NCBI RefSeq assembly: GCF_019492055.1
Contig: NZ_JAICBX010000005.1
Location: 425,405 to 489,404 of the forward strand
Reading direction: 5' to 3'
Length of the DNA stretch: 64,000 nt
Origin: Flavimaribacter sediminis
Lineage (GTDB): Bacteria > Pseudomonadota > Alphaproteobacteria > Rhizobiales > Rhizobiaceae
The notes under the pieces were generated by a model. It was not told the origin of the DNA, searched no databases, and was given only the letters and a program-made list of their open reading frames with translations. A program made the translations under genes and the position numbers. Below are positions 8,230 through 17,632 of the stretch, one piece after another; position 1 is the stretch's first letter, and every line of letters begins with the position of its first letter.

Positions 8230-9135
8230 ATGGACAACGATTCAATGAAACCGCCTGGTTCGACCAGGATGAACAAGCCGGGAAATCGGAGTCGCACAAA
8301 CCGCAAGTCCATGGCGCAGGGACCGGATTGCCGTTCGGGAGACAGGGTTCGCACGTGGGATGACGGGACATCCGGCGTTCGGCGCATGGAAGCCTTCTTC
8401 CACGGCGCGCCTTACTCGATGCACCGACACGACGACTACGCGGTTGGCGTTACGCTGCATGGCCTTCAATGTTTTCACTACCGGGGACGCCGCCATACGG
8501 CCCGGCCCGGACAGATCCACATCCTGTTTCCGGACGAGTTGCATGACGGAGCGGCCGGCGGCGCGGATGGCTTCGGTTACCGGATCACCTATTTCGATCC
8601 GCGCCTGCTGCAGCAGGCTTTGGGGGGCCGCGCGCTTCCGTTCGTGGGCAATCCGGTTCTCGCTGCAGACGCAGCCTGGATCTCGCTGTTTGACCGGCTC
8701 TGGGATCCTGACGCCACGGACGAAGTCGCGCTCACAGAACTGGTGGTCGATCTGATCGAGCGTCTCGAGGCCGCGGCGGGAAGCCATCGACCCGAGCGAC
8801 CAATTTCCTCGTCGTTCAGCCGCTTGCAGGACGTGCGCGACGCCATCGCCGACCAACCAGGCCGGCGGCTCGACATCGTGGAACTGGAACGTTTGGCGGA
8901 TACTGACCGATGGCGCCTTGCCCGCGACTTTCGAACAGTCTTCGGAACCAGCCCGAGCCGCTTCCGCACCATGCGGCAGTTGGACCTCGTACGCACCCGG
9001 CTTGGATCCGGCATGCCCCTGGCCGAGGCGGCGCTCGATGCAGGGTTTGCGGATCAAAGTCACATGACGCGGCGCTTTCGCAGCGCATTCGGCATGTCTC
9101 CGCTTCAGTGGCGACGCGTCAATTTCAACGGATAA
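8230..9135 (+). CDS. AraC-family transcriptional regulator
   Basis: 301 residues as called from the ATG at 8230 (AGGAG 2 bp before it); ATGs at 8245 and 8269 are alternatives because that spacing is short. The N-terminal half is a cupin-like AraC ligand-binding domain (HRHDDYAVGVTLHG, ARPGQIHILFPDELHDG). The C-terminal 100 residues hold two helix-turn-helix motifs (IVELERLADTDRWRLARDFR and LAEAALDAGFADQSHMTRRF). It lies downstream of and parallel to the thiolase/DUF35 pair and may control that operon. The ligand is unknown. Confidence 0.88.
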   Translation: MDNDSMKPPGSTRMNKPGNRSRTNRKSMAQGPDCRSGDRVRTWDDGTSGVRRMEAFFHGAPYSMHRHDDYAVGVTLHGLQCFHYRGRRHTARPGQIHILFPDELHDGAAGGADGFGYRITYFDPRLLQQALGGRALPFVGNPVLAADAAWISLFDRLWDPDATDEVALTELVVDLIERLEAAAGSHRPERPISSSFSRLQDVRDAIADQPGRRLDIVELERLADTDRWRLARDFRTVFGTSPSRFRTMRQLDLVRTRLGSGMPLAEAALDAGFADQSHMTRRFRSAFGMSPLQWRRVNFNG

Positions 9136-9223
9136 GAGGAATCACAGTCGTTCAATATGCGGGCGGCGTCAGCGTGTACCCTTCAATGCGAACGAAAGCG
9201 CTTTGCGAAAGGAACAGCAGACG

Positions 9224-9412
9224 ATGCCGCCGCAAACAGGAATACTCCGATCTGTCCTTTGCGAAGGCGATGGCATGCGGGCGCACGACGTCTTCGTCGC
9301 TTTTGACCGCGAAGGCCTTGAAGCACCCGAGCGACTCCCGAAAGATCAGCGCTGGCTTCGGGCAACGCGTCCGCAACTGGAAACACAATCTCCTGCCGGA
9401 GCAGGGTCATGA
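9224..9412 (+). CDS. possible small ORF of unknown function
   Basis: 62 codons (MPPQTGILRSVL to the end QSPAGAGS). AAAGGA lies 11 bp before the ATG, and the stop overlaps the next start codon (ATGA at 9409-9412), a translational-coupling arrangement. I do not recognise the product. The 273-bp gap between the AraC and YbaK genes otherwise shows nothing. It could be spurious. Confidence 0.25.
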   Translation: MPPQTGILRSVLCEGDGMRAHDVFVAFDREGLEAPERLPKDQRWLRATRPQLETQSPAGAGS

Positions 9413-9876
9413 CGGCCGCCCGGATGCGTGACTATCTGGCCGCGCGAGCGCCCGAACTGTCTGTCGTCGAGCTTCCGGAAGCGCATACGACCGAATATAT
9501 CTCGCGCGAATGGAAAGTGCTGCCGGCGCAGGTCGCCAAGACGCTCACCCTGCAAGTCGGCGACAGTGTCGCGATCGTTGTTGCGTGTGGCGATTCCCGG
9601 CTCGACAATCGCAAGATCAAGAACGTACTGGGCGGAAAGGGTCGCATGTTGCCCGCGTCGGAAGCCTCCGACATCACCGGCCACCCCCAGGGCGGAATCA
9701 CGCCGCTGTGCATGGCGGCTGTGCTTCCGGTCTACTTCGACAACCGGCTGAAGAGGTTTGATGAGGTCGTCACATCGGCCGGCTCAACTCATGCGGCCAT
9801 ACGCATTCCACCCCTCCGCTTTGCAGAGCTCGTCGGAGCCAGGTGGGTCGACGTCTGCAAGGATGAACAGGTATAA
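9409..9876 (+). CDS. YbaK/EbsC-family aminoacyl-tRNA deacylase
   Basis: 155 residues covering one YbaK/ProX editing domain. It shows the conserved lysine region (PAQVAKTLTLQVGD) and the substrate-site signature GHPQGGITP. The family hydrolyses mischarged aminoacyl-tRNAs such as Cys-tRNA(Pro) or Ala-tRNA(Pro) in the cytoplasm; which one here cannot be decided. It is the last gene before the putative island boundary at 9933. Confidence 0.87.
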   Translation: MTAARMRDYLAARAPELSVVELPEAHTTEYISREWKVLPAQVAKTLTLQVGDSVAIVVACGDSRLDNRKIKNVLGGKGRMLPASEASDITGHPQGGITPLCMAAVLPVYFDNRLKRFDEVVTSAGSTHAAIRIPPLRFAELVGARWVDVCKDEQV

Positions 9877-9932
9877 GGGCAGAGGATTGTAGGTCAAATC
9901 AGTCAGTTCCGCCGCGCGTCGCCCGCTCCGCC

Positions 9933-9950
9933 CCTCACTCCCACTCCATC
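9933..9950. repeat. copy of the guaA 3' end, candidate attachment site (left)
   Basis: CCTCACTCCCACTC (9933-9946) followed by cATC repeats the last bases of guaA at 18645-18662, where the same 14-mer is followed by gATC (17 of 18 identical, same orientation). The guaA 3' end is a known integration target of tyrosine recombinases. This copy therefore probably marks the far end of an island that entered guaA. The sequence repeat is direct; the att interpretation is inference. Confidence 0.65.
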
Positions 9951-10007
9951 ATTTCATTGGAACGTAAGGTATTGAATAATTTGATGTTTCTTACAACTGC
10001 CGCAAAG

Positions 10008-10028
10008 ATACCGTCAAAAATACCGTCA
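10008..10028. repeat. direct repeats beside the left att-like site
   Basis: ATACCGTCA occurs at 10008-10016 and 10020-10028, 12 bp apart, in an AT-rich stretch that also carries two TATTGAAT copies (about 9970-9977 and 10040-10047). Short direct repeats of this type next to an att core often act as recombinase arm sites. No integrase gene is left nearby. The rest of 9877-10140 shows no gene. Confidence 0.4.
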
Positions 10029-10140
10029 CTTTTCTAAGTTATTGAATTGACTAAATTTTTCATCTATTCACGTTTCCGTGATGGGCGCAAGGTAGAGATT
10101 TGAGCTTCCGAGCTGTACCACCTTGTGCGCTCGTCAATTT

Positions 10141-10896
10141 TCACCTCTCCAGCTCGACGCCATAATAATGCAGTATTCCCGGGTCCAATGCGTTGAACAT
10201 GTGCGTTGCGAGATAACTCAATTGTTCGCGCGCCTCGCGGCGAATTTGTTTTGATGCATTGGGGTGGTCTCTGACAAAGATGAGAAATAGGAATTCATGG
10301 CTGTTGCCGCTACCCCAGACGAGTTCATCTTCCTTAGATAGTCGCGCATCGCACGCCCTTTTGCCTTGGTGTTTTCCGCGCGTGCACAAAACGTGACCGG
10401 GCTCATCGGGAATAGGTTGCCCGTTAAACTCTTTGTGCTTCAGGGTGTGCCGAGCCTCATGCACCAGCGAATATGTCGGGCGAAAGCGCTCCCGGGACCG
10501 TATCATACGGTCTGTATAGAATATCGCCGAGGCAGGTCCTTCATGCATCGTGCGTGCCTCGGCATCGGGCCAATGAACAAGCGCGTCAACATACGACATC
10601 ATGTTGTTAGGCAGGTTCATGACTTGAGAAACGTCGCTGTAATAATCGGGGTCGTCGCCCTTTACCGGTTTCAATGTTTCAAGGTCATGGATGGCCCGCG
10701 CCATAATGAAATTCCTGTCAAATCCCCCACAGTCAAACCGCGCCTCACGACCAAAGTCAAAAGCGCCCCGATTGATCGAAAAATCTTCGATATACTTGTT
10801 CTGATACAGGTCGTTGAGCACCTCACAAGACGGCTCAGCAAGTGCGGGAAGGCAACCGAGAAGACAGATCGCAGGAACGAGCACAACCAGTTTCAT
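10141..10896 (-). CDS. exported protein with HExxH motif, putative zinc metallopeptidase
   Basis: 251 residues from the ATG at 10896. This start begins a clean signal peptide (MKLVVLVPAICLLGCLPALA, cleavage likely after ALA; LLGC is a weak lipobox alternative). A start 39 bp upstream would bury the signal. The mature part has HEARH at residues 146-150, a perfect HExxH zincin signature, and SHEF at 199-202 that could supply a third ligand. There are several Cys residues (24, 57, 171, 182) that could pair. I do not recognise a named family. It lies 147 bp downstream of the caspase gene on the same strand and is probably part of the same envelope protease set. Enzymatic activity is inferred only from the motif. 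Confidence 0.7.
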   Translation of the reverse strand: MKLVVLVPAICLLGCLPALAEPSCEVLNDLYQNKYIEDFSINRGAFDFGREARFDCGGFDRNFIMARAIHDLETLKPVKGDDPDYYSDVSQVMNLPNNMMSYVDALVHWPDAEARTMHEGPASAIFYTDRMIRSRERFRPTYSLVHEARHTLKHKEFNGQPIPDEPGHVLCTRGKHQGKRACDARLSKEDELVWGSGNSHEFLFLIFVRDHPNASKQIRREAREQLSYLATHMFNALDPGILHYYGVELER

Positions 10897-11043
10897 CGCT
10901 TGTTCAACGCCATAATACTTCAGCAACGACATCACACTATCCGGATCATATTTGGGAATGTGTTGAAAAGCGCCCCCCTTCGATCAACCAGTCTCTCGGC
11001 ATTTTCTTAATATGCTTTGCGGCAAGCCCCTGACAATCCTCCA

Positions 11044-14000
11044 TTATGGCCTGATCACTTGCGTTGGACGGCCAAGCGCAAAGGAAAATCCATCGATAAG
11101 AGCCTTGGGAACCTGCCGTGTGTGAAACTTTTCGTCGGCGATTTCGGGCACATTGTCGCTGACATACGATGCCAACTCGTTCACCTCGATCAGGCCATCA
11201 TCGTCCCGGTCCCCTGCACCCAGAGCCTCCAACAGGGTATAGGTGAACAATCCGTGCCCTCCATAACCTTCCTGCGCGGCCTGCGTATCTGAAGCCGCAG
11301 CAATAACTGTACGACCGACCGCGCGCGTCAGCCTTTCCACCGCGCCGCGACCTTCAAGCTGCGCTCCGCTATTGTTGGCAAGCGTGCCGCTCTCGCAGGT
11401 ATCGTAAAGTAGCAGCGATTGCTTTGCGGAAATGGAGGTAAACCACTTTTGCCATTGTTCTTGGGATATGCCGTTCAGTTGCAGCGCGTCCAGCGACCTA
11501 CCTGTAAAATCGTGGGGGATGAAGTAGTAGCGACCGTCTATCGTTTTACCGTGACCAGAGGCAAAAAAGACAAATGCGTCGTCTGGCTTCACGTCCCCGC
11601 GTAAGCTGGTAAAGACGGTATCCAACTTGTCCAGTGTGACATCTTGGTTCAACAGCGTGTGGATTTTGATTTGCTCAAATTCAGCATTCCCCACCTCGGC
11701 CAGCGCCTGCGAAATCTTCTCGGCGTCGTTGACCGCATAGTTTAAATTGAGGCGCTCGTTTTCATAGGCGTCAATACCGACTGCAAATACATGCAGCGTC
11801 GAGTTCGGACTTGGCTTTGCGGTTGAGGTGATTTCAATTGAGGCCGCAGAGGAGGCGATTAGGTTCAGCTTGTTATAGGCAATCGCCTCAATCTGGTTTG
11901 CACCCTGGGAAAGGTAGACTGGCACTTGAAGCTCTATCTTGCCCTCTGAATGCTGCGCATCAACGTTATCTACAAATTGTGTAGCCTGATTGGTGCGAAC
12001 TTCAACTCTACCGATCCCCCCATCAAGCGACTTGATGGAGAGCGTCATGTTGAGTGTGTTCTTGTCTGTTACATCGCCGCCCGGTGAGGACAGTGCAACC
12101 TCCGGTGGGCTCCCCCCATCCAGGATAGAGCGGAGGTTCATCGCTCCCGCCTGATCCCGCAATTTTCCATCGGGATCGCCACGAAGGGCTTCCAGAACCA
12201 GATCGGGGCGATAAAGCGCATCATAGACCCGATCCAGTGGAACGACATCCTGACCGCGAACAACGGTCAGATGCTTTTCGCCGCCGCCGAAAGCATTGAA
12301 AAAACCTTCTGGAGTCAGAATAAGCCATGAGTTGTCGCTGAAAACGGAAAGAAGCGCGATTTCCTTGCCGGTTTTGATATTCCACAACCTGACTGTTCCG
12401 TCCCCGGAAGACGCGCTGGCTACAATTCCGGATGAGGTTCCCTTGCCGAAGGATAGCCAACTCACAGGCGCTTGATGGCTTTGAAATAGATCGCTTTCTT
12501 CAGATGTCATATCGAAAAATTGTTCGATCTCGGTATAAGTTCCTGTGAGGTGCGAAACGCCGTCCGGCATAATATTGATTAGCGCGGAGCCATTATCAGC
12601 AGCTTCAGCGCCGAGGAGCTGCATTTGGCTCCAACTCGCAACGTCGCTATCTCTTTGGTAAAAACCAAATGAGAAAAAGTTACCTTCAAATTTAGGGGAT
12701 ATGTTTTCGAAGTCTGGTGGATCGTCCCAGTCAACATCCTTTGCAAGTGAAAGGTCCCAGATAAAACGATCAGTATTGCTATCCGTCCCTTCGTCCAGAT
12801 TTGCCCAGACGTAATCAACAGACAAAAATCGCCCATCATCCGAAAACCACATCTGCACAGGCAACTTGGTCTCAGCTTTCCAACTCGCGATGTCCTGTCC
12901 CGATACATCGGCAATTTTGAAGCCCAGTCCTATGGAGTTACGAACCGCGACAAATTCTCCATTCGGACTGACCGTCAACCCACCATAATAATCGTTTGTC
13001 AGATCGACCGCGTCGATAAGCGCGCCATCTGAGCCGTCGAAAATCTGTAAAACACCGCCTTCGGAATCCCTGGTATAATGAAACAGTCTTTTCCCATCCG
13101 GGGATAATCTTAGCCCTCCAAACTGAAGGCCAGGGGAGATTTCAAAGACGATCTCTTCGCGACGTAAATCTAAAAGCTGTATTTTTCCGTTTTTGCATAC
13201 AAACACACGCGTTGAGCGCGGGGTTGGCAATGCACAAACATACTCGACCCCTTCCCGGTCGCTGCCCGCCAACCTTTCCCCGGTGGCAACATCCCAGACA
13301 CCCACGATATTCTCACCAGCGGCCACGAGATACTTCCCATTTCCGCTTAACATTCCATGATAACCCGAAGCGCGTTCTCCGAGGTTCTCCACAACAACAC
13401 CAGTGTAAGGATCTATGACAGCGAATTCTCCACTCTCGTGGTTGCGGACTAAAATCTGCCTGCCGCTACCGCCTATCATGTTATAATAGCTCACAGAAAT
13501 GCCGAAATAGCGCACCCTTTTGATAGAGCGTGTGGCAATGTCTATTTCCAGGCTGGCCCAACGTCGGGCACCTCCTGCTTCGCCTGCGTAATCGACTGAG
13601 CCGAGAACAAGCATGTTCTCGCCATCGAGTATGGCCTTGAAGTTTTTGAACTCCATCGGGATATCAATCATGTCCACGAGAACTCCTTTCCTCGTGGAGT
13701 AAACAAGGATCGGCCCCGAGGTCATATCCAAATCATTGATGGTGAGAACGTAGAGAAAGTCCCCTTCAGGCGAAAATACAAACTGTTCTGTCTGCAGTTC
13801 TATCGAGGCGGCGTCTACCGTCAAGGAGACTTCATGATCTAAAGCATCAGGCGTGAAATCTGCTTCATTCGAGTTGGCGGCCTGTAGGAATGTACTCGGC
13901 ACCCAGCCCTGTTGGTCTGGCGCAGCTTCCACCATCCTCCAGGTTGACTTTCTCTTCAACTCGTTGACTACCTGTCCGGTTGGCAGCCTGTATGTTTTAA

Positions 14001-15270
14001 ATTCTCGATTCGCCTCCTTCGAGGGTGCATTAAATTCGTCGGTACGGATCAAGCGAGTATCGCCGTTCTTGAAGCCAATCAGAGCGTGCTCTAGGCCATC
14101 GTGGAACGCGATTAGGGACACGGGCGATTGTTCCTCGCCGAAAAATTCGCTGACTTTTTGCGATGTCACGTCAACCTTGAGGACTGTTCCGTCATCTTGA
14201 ACGACCAGGAACGCTGTTTCGTCCGGCATGAATAGCGCTGACTTAATTTGAGCTTGGGATTCGTAATCAAAAACCAGATTTCCAGCTTTGTCTGCAATAA
14301 TGACATGAAAGAATCCTGCCCAGATTCCTTTACTGACAAAAAGTGCGAGCCCACTGTCTGGTGCGTAATCGAAAGTGCCAAAGGTTTGGCTGTCCATCAC
14401 CTCGACACTAAACCGTGAAAGCAGCGCCCCGGTCTGAATATCAATTATTTTAAATTGTCTGTTACGTCCAAGTCCTGAAAAAAATGCCAGTGAATGGCGC
14501 TCGGCTGAAAGGAGGGTGTTGTCATATTTCTCATAATCGTCGAACTCATGGTAGTAGGCAGATAACTTGGGTAAAACGTTTCCAGTTTTCTGGTCCCATA
14601 CTGTCACGCTTTGATCTGAATACGCCTGAACCTTGGTGCCATCGTCTAGATACCTGGCAGATATCAAACCTTCATCGGTAAGACGGCCAAGGTAGACTTT
14701 TTTTACTACACATGTGACAGCGATGTCCCACGAAACAATATTTTGATCACCCTGCGCTACCAGTAACTCCGCCCCATCCTGGCTCACCTCAAGAGATTTT
14801 ATTGCGCCGCGGCCACGATCACGCTTCAGCCGTTCGATAACGGCTCCGTCGCTTCGGCGATGAATTCGGATGGCGCCGTCTTGAGAACCGGAAAAATAGA
14901 GCTCGCCCAAAGGGTCGAACGCGAGCGCCGTTAACGTCCCCCCTTCCTCAAGGTCCATCGGAGAAGCCGCGTCAAGGTCGGCTCTTTTGAAGGCACAGGC
15001 TTCAACAGGCTTCAAATAGGCACTAAAAACCCAATGCGTTTCGCCGTTCTTTCGGCGAATTTGCACCCATTTACCATCGCGCGCCTGTTCATCAACGATC
15101 TCACCAGCAGGAATTTGTCCTGAGATCGGAAAAGACGGGCCGGGGCCCTCCCGAGCGGACAAAGTCTCCGAGCGATGTTCGACCCGAAACTTGCCTTGAA
15201 GTACTTCTGCACTTGCAAACTGGATTGAAAAATACGCTATTGCAAACAGCAAGAGACATAGTGCGCGCAT
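11044..15270 (-). CDS. exported SH3/WD40/caspase-like (C14) protein
   Basis: 1408 residues with an N-terminal signal peptide (MRALCLLLFAIAYFSIQFASA). Order: SH3b-like domain (about 25-90, ending THWVFSAYLKP); WD40-like blades (about 95-400 and 510-1000); a second SH3-like segment in between (about 425-470, ending QQGWVPSTFLQ); an Ig-like linker (about 1080-1160); and a C-terminal caspase/metacaspase domain (about 1170-1400). The catalytic dyad is visible as H1240 (FFASGHGKT) and C1292 (LLYDTCESG). The gene starts 6 bp after the papain-like protease stop, and its ribosome-binding site AAAGGTGA overlaps the end of that gene, so the two are translationally linked. Periplasmic location is predicted. 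The role is unknown; WD40 and SH3 parts suggest binding of partners or peptidoglycan. Confidence 0.88.
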   Translation of the reverse strand: MRALCLLLFAIAYFSIQFASAEVLQGKFRVEHRSETLSAREGPGPSFPISGQIPAGEIVDEQARDGKWVQIRRKNGETHWVFSAYLKPVEACAFKRADLDAASPMDLEEGGTLTALAFDPLGELYFSGSQDGAIRIHRRSDGAVIERLKRDRGRGAIKSLEVSQDGAELLVAQGDQNIVSWDIAVTCVVKKVYLGRLTDEGLISARYLDDGTKVQAYSDQSVTVWDQKTGNVLPKLSAYYHEFDDYEKYDNTLLSAERHSLAFFSGLGRNRQFKIIDIQTGALLSRFSVEVMDSQTFGTFDYAPDSGLALFVSKGIWAGFFHVIIADKAGNLVFDYESQAQIKSALFMPDETAFLVVQDDGTVLKVDVTSQKVSEFFGEEQSPVSLIAFHDGLEHALIGFKNGDTRLIRTDEFNAPSKEANREFKTYRLPTGQVVNELKRKSTWRMVEAAPDQQGWVPSTFLQAANSNEADFTPDALDHEVSLTVDAASIELQTEQFVFSPEGDFLYVLTINDLDMTSGPILVYSTRKGVLVDMIDIPMEFKNFKAILDGENMLVLGSVDYAGEAGGARRWASLEIDIATRSIKRVRYFGISVSYYNMIGGSGRQILVRNHESGEFAVIDPYTGVVVENLGERASGYHGMLSGNGKYLVAAGENIVGVWDVATGERLAGSDREGVEYVCALPTPRSTRVFVCKNGKIQLLDLRREEIVFEISPGLQFGGLRLSPDGKRLFHYTRDSEGGVLQIFDGSDGALIDAVDLTNDYYGGLTVSPNGEFVAVRNSIGLGFKIADVSGQDIASWKAETKLPVQMWFSDDGRFLSVDYVWANLDEGTDSNTDRFIWDLSLAKDVDWDDPPDFENISPKFEGNFFSFGFYQRDSDVASWSQMQLLGAEAADNGSALINIMPDGVSHLTGTYTEIEQFFDMTSEESDLFQSHQAPVSWLSFGKGTSSGIVASASSGDGTVRLWNIKTGKEIALLSVFSDNSWLILTPEGFFNAFGGGEKHLTVVRGQDVVPLDRVYDALYRPDLVLEALRGDPDGKLRDQAGAMNLRSILDGGSPPEVALSSPGGDVTDKNTLNMTLSIKSLDGGIGRVEVRTNQATQFVDNVDAQHSEGKIELQVPVYLSQGANQIEAIAYNKLNLIASSAASIEITSTAKPSPNSTLHVFAVGIDAYENERLNLNYAVNDAEKISQALAEVGNAEFEQIKIHTLLNQDVTLDKLDTVFTSLRGDVKPDDAFVFFASGHGKTIDGRYYFIPHDFTGRSLDALQLNGISQEQWQKWFTSISAKQSLLLYDTCESGTLANNSGAQLEGRGAVERLTRAVGRTVIAAASDTQAAQEGYGGHGLFTYTLLEALGAGDRDDDGLIEVNELASYVSDNVPEIADEKFHTRQVPKALIDGFSFALGRPTQVIRP

Positions 15271-15276
15271 AGGCGT

Positions 15277-16821
15277 TCACCTTTTCGTTGTCAAAATGAA
15301 ATAGTCTGCAGTAACAAGGCGCTCGGGAGATGAGGTATCCGGTCTGGAAATGACCGCCTCGCGCAAGGCAGACAAGAAATCGCGCTCGACCTCTATCTTG
15401 GGACGTTTCTCATCGAACAAAGGGCTTTTGGAAGCAATAACGACCACCATTTCCTCACCCAGCGGCTCGGGTGAGACGGTGAACTTCGCGCGCCCTTCCT
15501 TTCCATCTCCGAACCGGAGCTTTTGGGAGGGAAAAAGGGTTTTCAATGTCGTGGGGCTTGATTGCACAAGGTTAACAACCTTACCGTCAGCCTGGATGTA
15601 AGCAATGTGTAGATAGCCTTGATAATCGGCCATTGAGACATCGAATTCCAGCAACTCCCCGACATGGTAGACGTCCCTGCCGAACTCGACCTCGGGCTTC
15701 CGCTTATCGGCAAGCACATTGCGCAGCGTCATCAGGGTTTCGCATTGCGGCCATGGCCTTAAATCGACTTCCACAGTTACATCATCGCGAGACGCAACAG
15801 CGCGCTTAATCGCGTCGACATCTTCCTGCTTGCCGGCAAATCCAGTCAGTTTGAAGTTCCGCCCTTCCCGCTCAATAATAACCCCGCCACAATCCATATC
15901 TGGCAAGCTGATATTGAAATCCTCGGGCGTGGGTGTAGGAAGCGGCTTGGGCGGCTCAGGTTCAAACGGCATACGCAGGACGTATGCCGAGTTTACATGT
16001 TTCATGAAGGCATCATATGTCATGTAGGCGAAGCCGTTTTGGCCCCACTTTGTGCTCCATGAATTAATGAACTTAAGTGTTTTCTTACGGTCATCATAGC
16101 CGGTGAATGTCATAGCGTGACTACCGCAGCGCTCTTCGCCGCAATACTCGCTACCATCCCCTAGCCAAGTTTTTCGGCCTAGAAATGTCGTCGTCAATGT
16201 CGCGCCGAAAATAACCGGGTGCCCAAAAGCCAACTCTTGACGAACAAGATTCAAGCGCGCCTTTCGGGTCTTTTCAAGATCGCCGCCATATTCGCTGGCC
16301 GGTGCAAGAAAATGATACCCGCTTATCTTAAATTTGTTGGCGGCAGCCTTTTGTGATGAACTTGGAGCGTCGCATTTATTTTGATCGTACGGCATTTGAG
16401 CGAACGACAACGATCCACCATTCTCCAGCAAATCGAGTGCAAGGAAAATACTTGTACCGCATCCGCAGCAACTCGGTGCCAAAGAATTATAGATGTAAGC
16501 CGGGCTTGGTATCTCGCTCCTTGATAGCGTGCGGCCACTTCGGGGCTGAGAATCATAGTAGGATCGGGCTGCGTATCCCACAGCCCAAGCAACACAAGAA
16601 CCTTGCCGCCCTTGGTTCCCTGGCATAGGAAATCTATCGCTCAAATCAACAGATTCCGGTAAAAACGCGCGCCTGGTCGGTGCTGGCGGAATGGTCGCCA
16701 GAATATCCGGAGGCGTTGGAAGAAGTCCGGTTCCATATTCTGAGAAATCTTGAGAAAAGCTGGGCATTGCGCCCAGCAGCCAAAGAACCAAAGTGACGCA
16801 AGCTGTTTGGCGTACTAACAT
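15277..16821 (-). CDS. exported papain-like (C1A) cysteine protease with DUF4384-like C-terminus
   Basis: 514 residues from the ATG at 16821, which has GGAG eight bases upstream; a TTG 15 bp earlier overlaps that site. A signal peptide (MLVRQTACVTLVLWLLGAMP) is followed by a papain-fold domain with all catalytic residues: Q73 and C76 (RQGSCVAWA), H235 (CGSHAMTFTGYDD) and N253 (FINSWSTKWG). After a Pro-rich linker and an OmpA/BON-like segment (about 300-370), the C-terminal 120 residues resemble DUF4384 (VGELLEFDVSMADYQGYLHI). It sits between the OmpA-like gene (73 bp upstream) and the caspase-like gene (6 bp downstream). It probably acts in the periplasm; substrates are unknown, the neighbouring caspase being an obvious candidate. 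Confidence 0.87.
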   Translation of the reverse strand: MLVRQTACVTLVLWLLGAMPSFSQDFSEYGTGLLPTPPDILATIPPAPTRRAFLPESVDLSDRFPMPGNQGRQGSCVAWAVGYAARSYYDSQPRSGRTLSRSEIPSPAYIYNSLAPSCCGCGTSIFLALDLLENGGSLSFAQMPYDQNKCDAPSSSQKAAANKFKISGYHFLAPASEYGGDLEKTRKARLNLVRQELAFGHPVIFGATLTTTFLGRKTWLGDGSEYCGEERCGSHAMTFTGYDDRKKTLKFINSWSTKWGQNGFAYMTYDAFMKHVNSAYVLRMPFEPEPPKPLPTPTPEDFNISLPDMDCGGVIIEREGRNFKLTGFAGKQEDVDAIKRAVASRDDVTVEVDLRPWPQCETLMTLRNVLADKRKPEVEFGRDVYHVGELLEFDVSMADYQGYLHIAYIQADGKVVNLVQSSPTTLKTLFPSQKLRFGDGKEGRAKFTVSPEPLGEEMVVVIASKSPLFDEKRPKIEVERDFLSALREAVISRPDTSSPERLVTADYFILTTKR

Positions 16822-16894
16822 CTTATGTCTCCACAAACGGATCTGCAGTCTTTAGCGCCATAGAAACCAGGCGCATGAAAAAGAGAAACCTCTC

Positions 16895-17449
16895 TTACTC
16901 CAACGCAGTCACATTGCGGATTTCCACCCGCCTGTTGAGATCGTTTTCCGGATCTTCGGGATAGAGCAATTCCTGTTCGCCACGCCCCTCAGATTTGATA
17001 TGGTCACGATCCACTTCGAAGTTTTCCAGGATGAAGGCAACAACCGCAGCAGCACGGCGCTTTGACAATCGGTCATTGTATTCGTCGGAGCCGCGTCCAT
17101 CGGTATGCCCCACTATCTCGATATCCTGATTGGAGAGCTCATTGCTGGCCAGCGCATTTCCCAGCGCTCGCAATGTCAGCAATGTTTCGTTTTCAAGTTT
17201 TATGGAATCGAGGGCGAAATTCACGCGAATGTCGATAGAGGGAACTTCCTCTTCGTCTTCGGCGTCAATACCTCGCTCGTTGAATAAACCATCCGGACTT
17301 CTGGAGCTGGTTATTTTGTCAGGCGCTTTGGGCCGCAGGGCCTTGATAATATCGGCAGCTGATGGAGACTGGGCCAATGTAGGCACTACGCTGGCAAACA
17401 TGATGGCTGCAGCCAACGCGAGTCCAAACCTGGTCGCGAGTTTTATCAT
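16895..17449 (-). CDS. OmpA-family peptidoglycan-binding protein
   Basis: 184 residues: signal peptide (to about VVPTLAQ, residue 27), a short acidic linker (DAEDEEEVP) and one OmpA_C domain. The domain shows the peptidoglycan-binding signature (VGHTDGRGSDEYNDRLSKRR) and the closing NRRVEI. There is no beta-barrel, so it should be a soluble periplasmic or anchored peptidoglycan binder. It is the first gene of the run OmpA, papain-like, caspase-like on the minus strand and may localise these proteases to the cell wall. GGGG and GAAG precede the ATG. Confidence 0.88.
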   Translation of the reverse strand: MIKLATRFGLALAAAIMFASVVPTLAQSPSAADIIKALRPKAPDKITSSRSPDGLFNERGIDAEDEEEVPSIDIRVNFALDSIKLENETLLTLRALGNALASNELSNQDIEIVGHTDGRGSDEYNDRLSKRRAAAVVAFILENFEVDRDHIKSEGRGEQELLYPEDPENDLNRRVEIRNVTALE

Positions 17450-17632
17450 CTTCTTAATCCCCCAAACGAATACAACCCTACACTCACGGGTGACAGAAAC
17501 ATTACAATCCGTCGAGCTTGCGGCAAGCGCGAGAATATTGATTATAAAATCTCAACCCAAAACAACACATAAATATTTCATCCAACCGGTTCTCTTTTCA
17601 AACTTTTCAAATTCGGCTGAAATCGGAACAGT

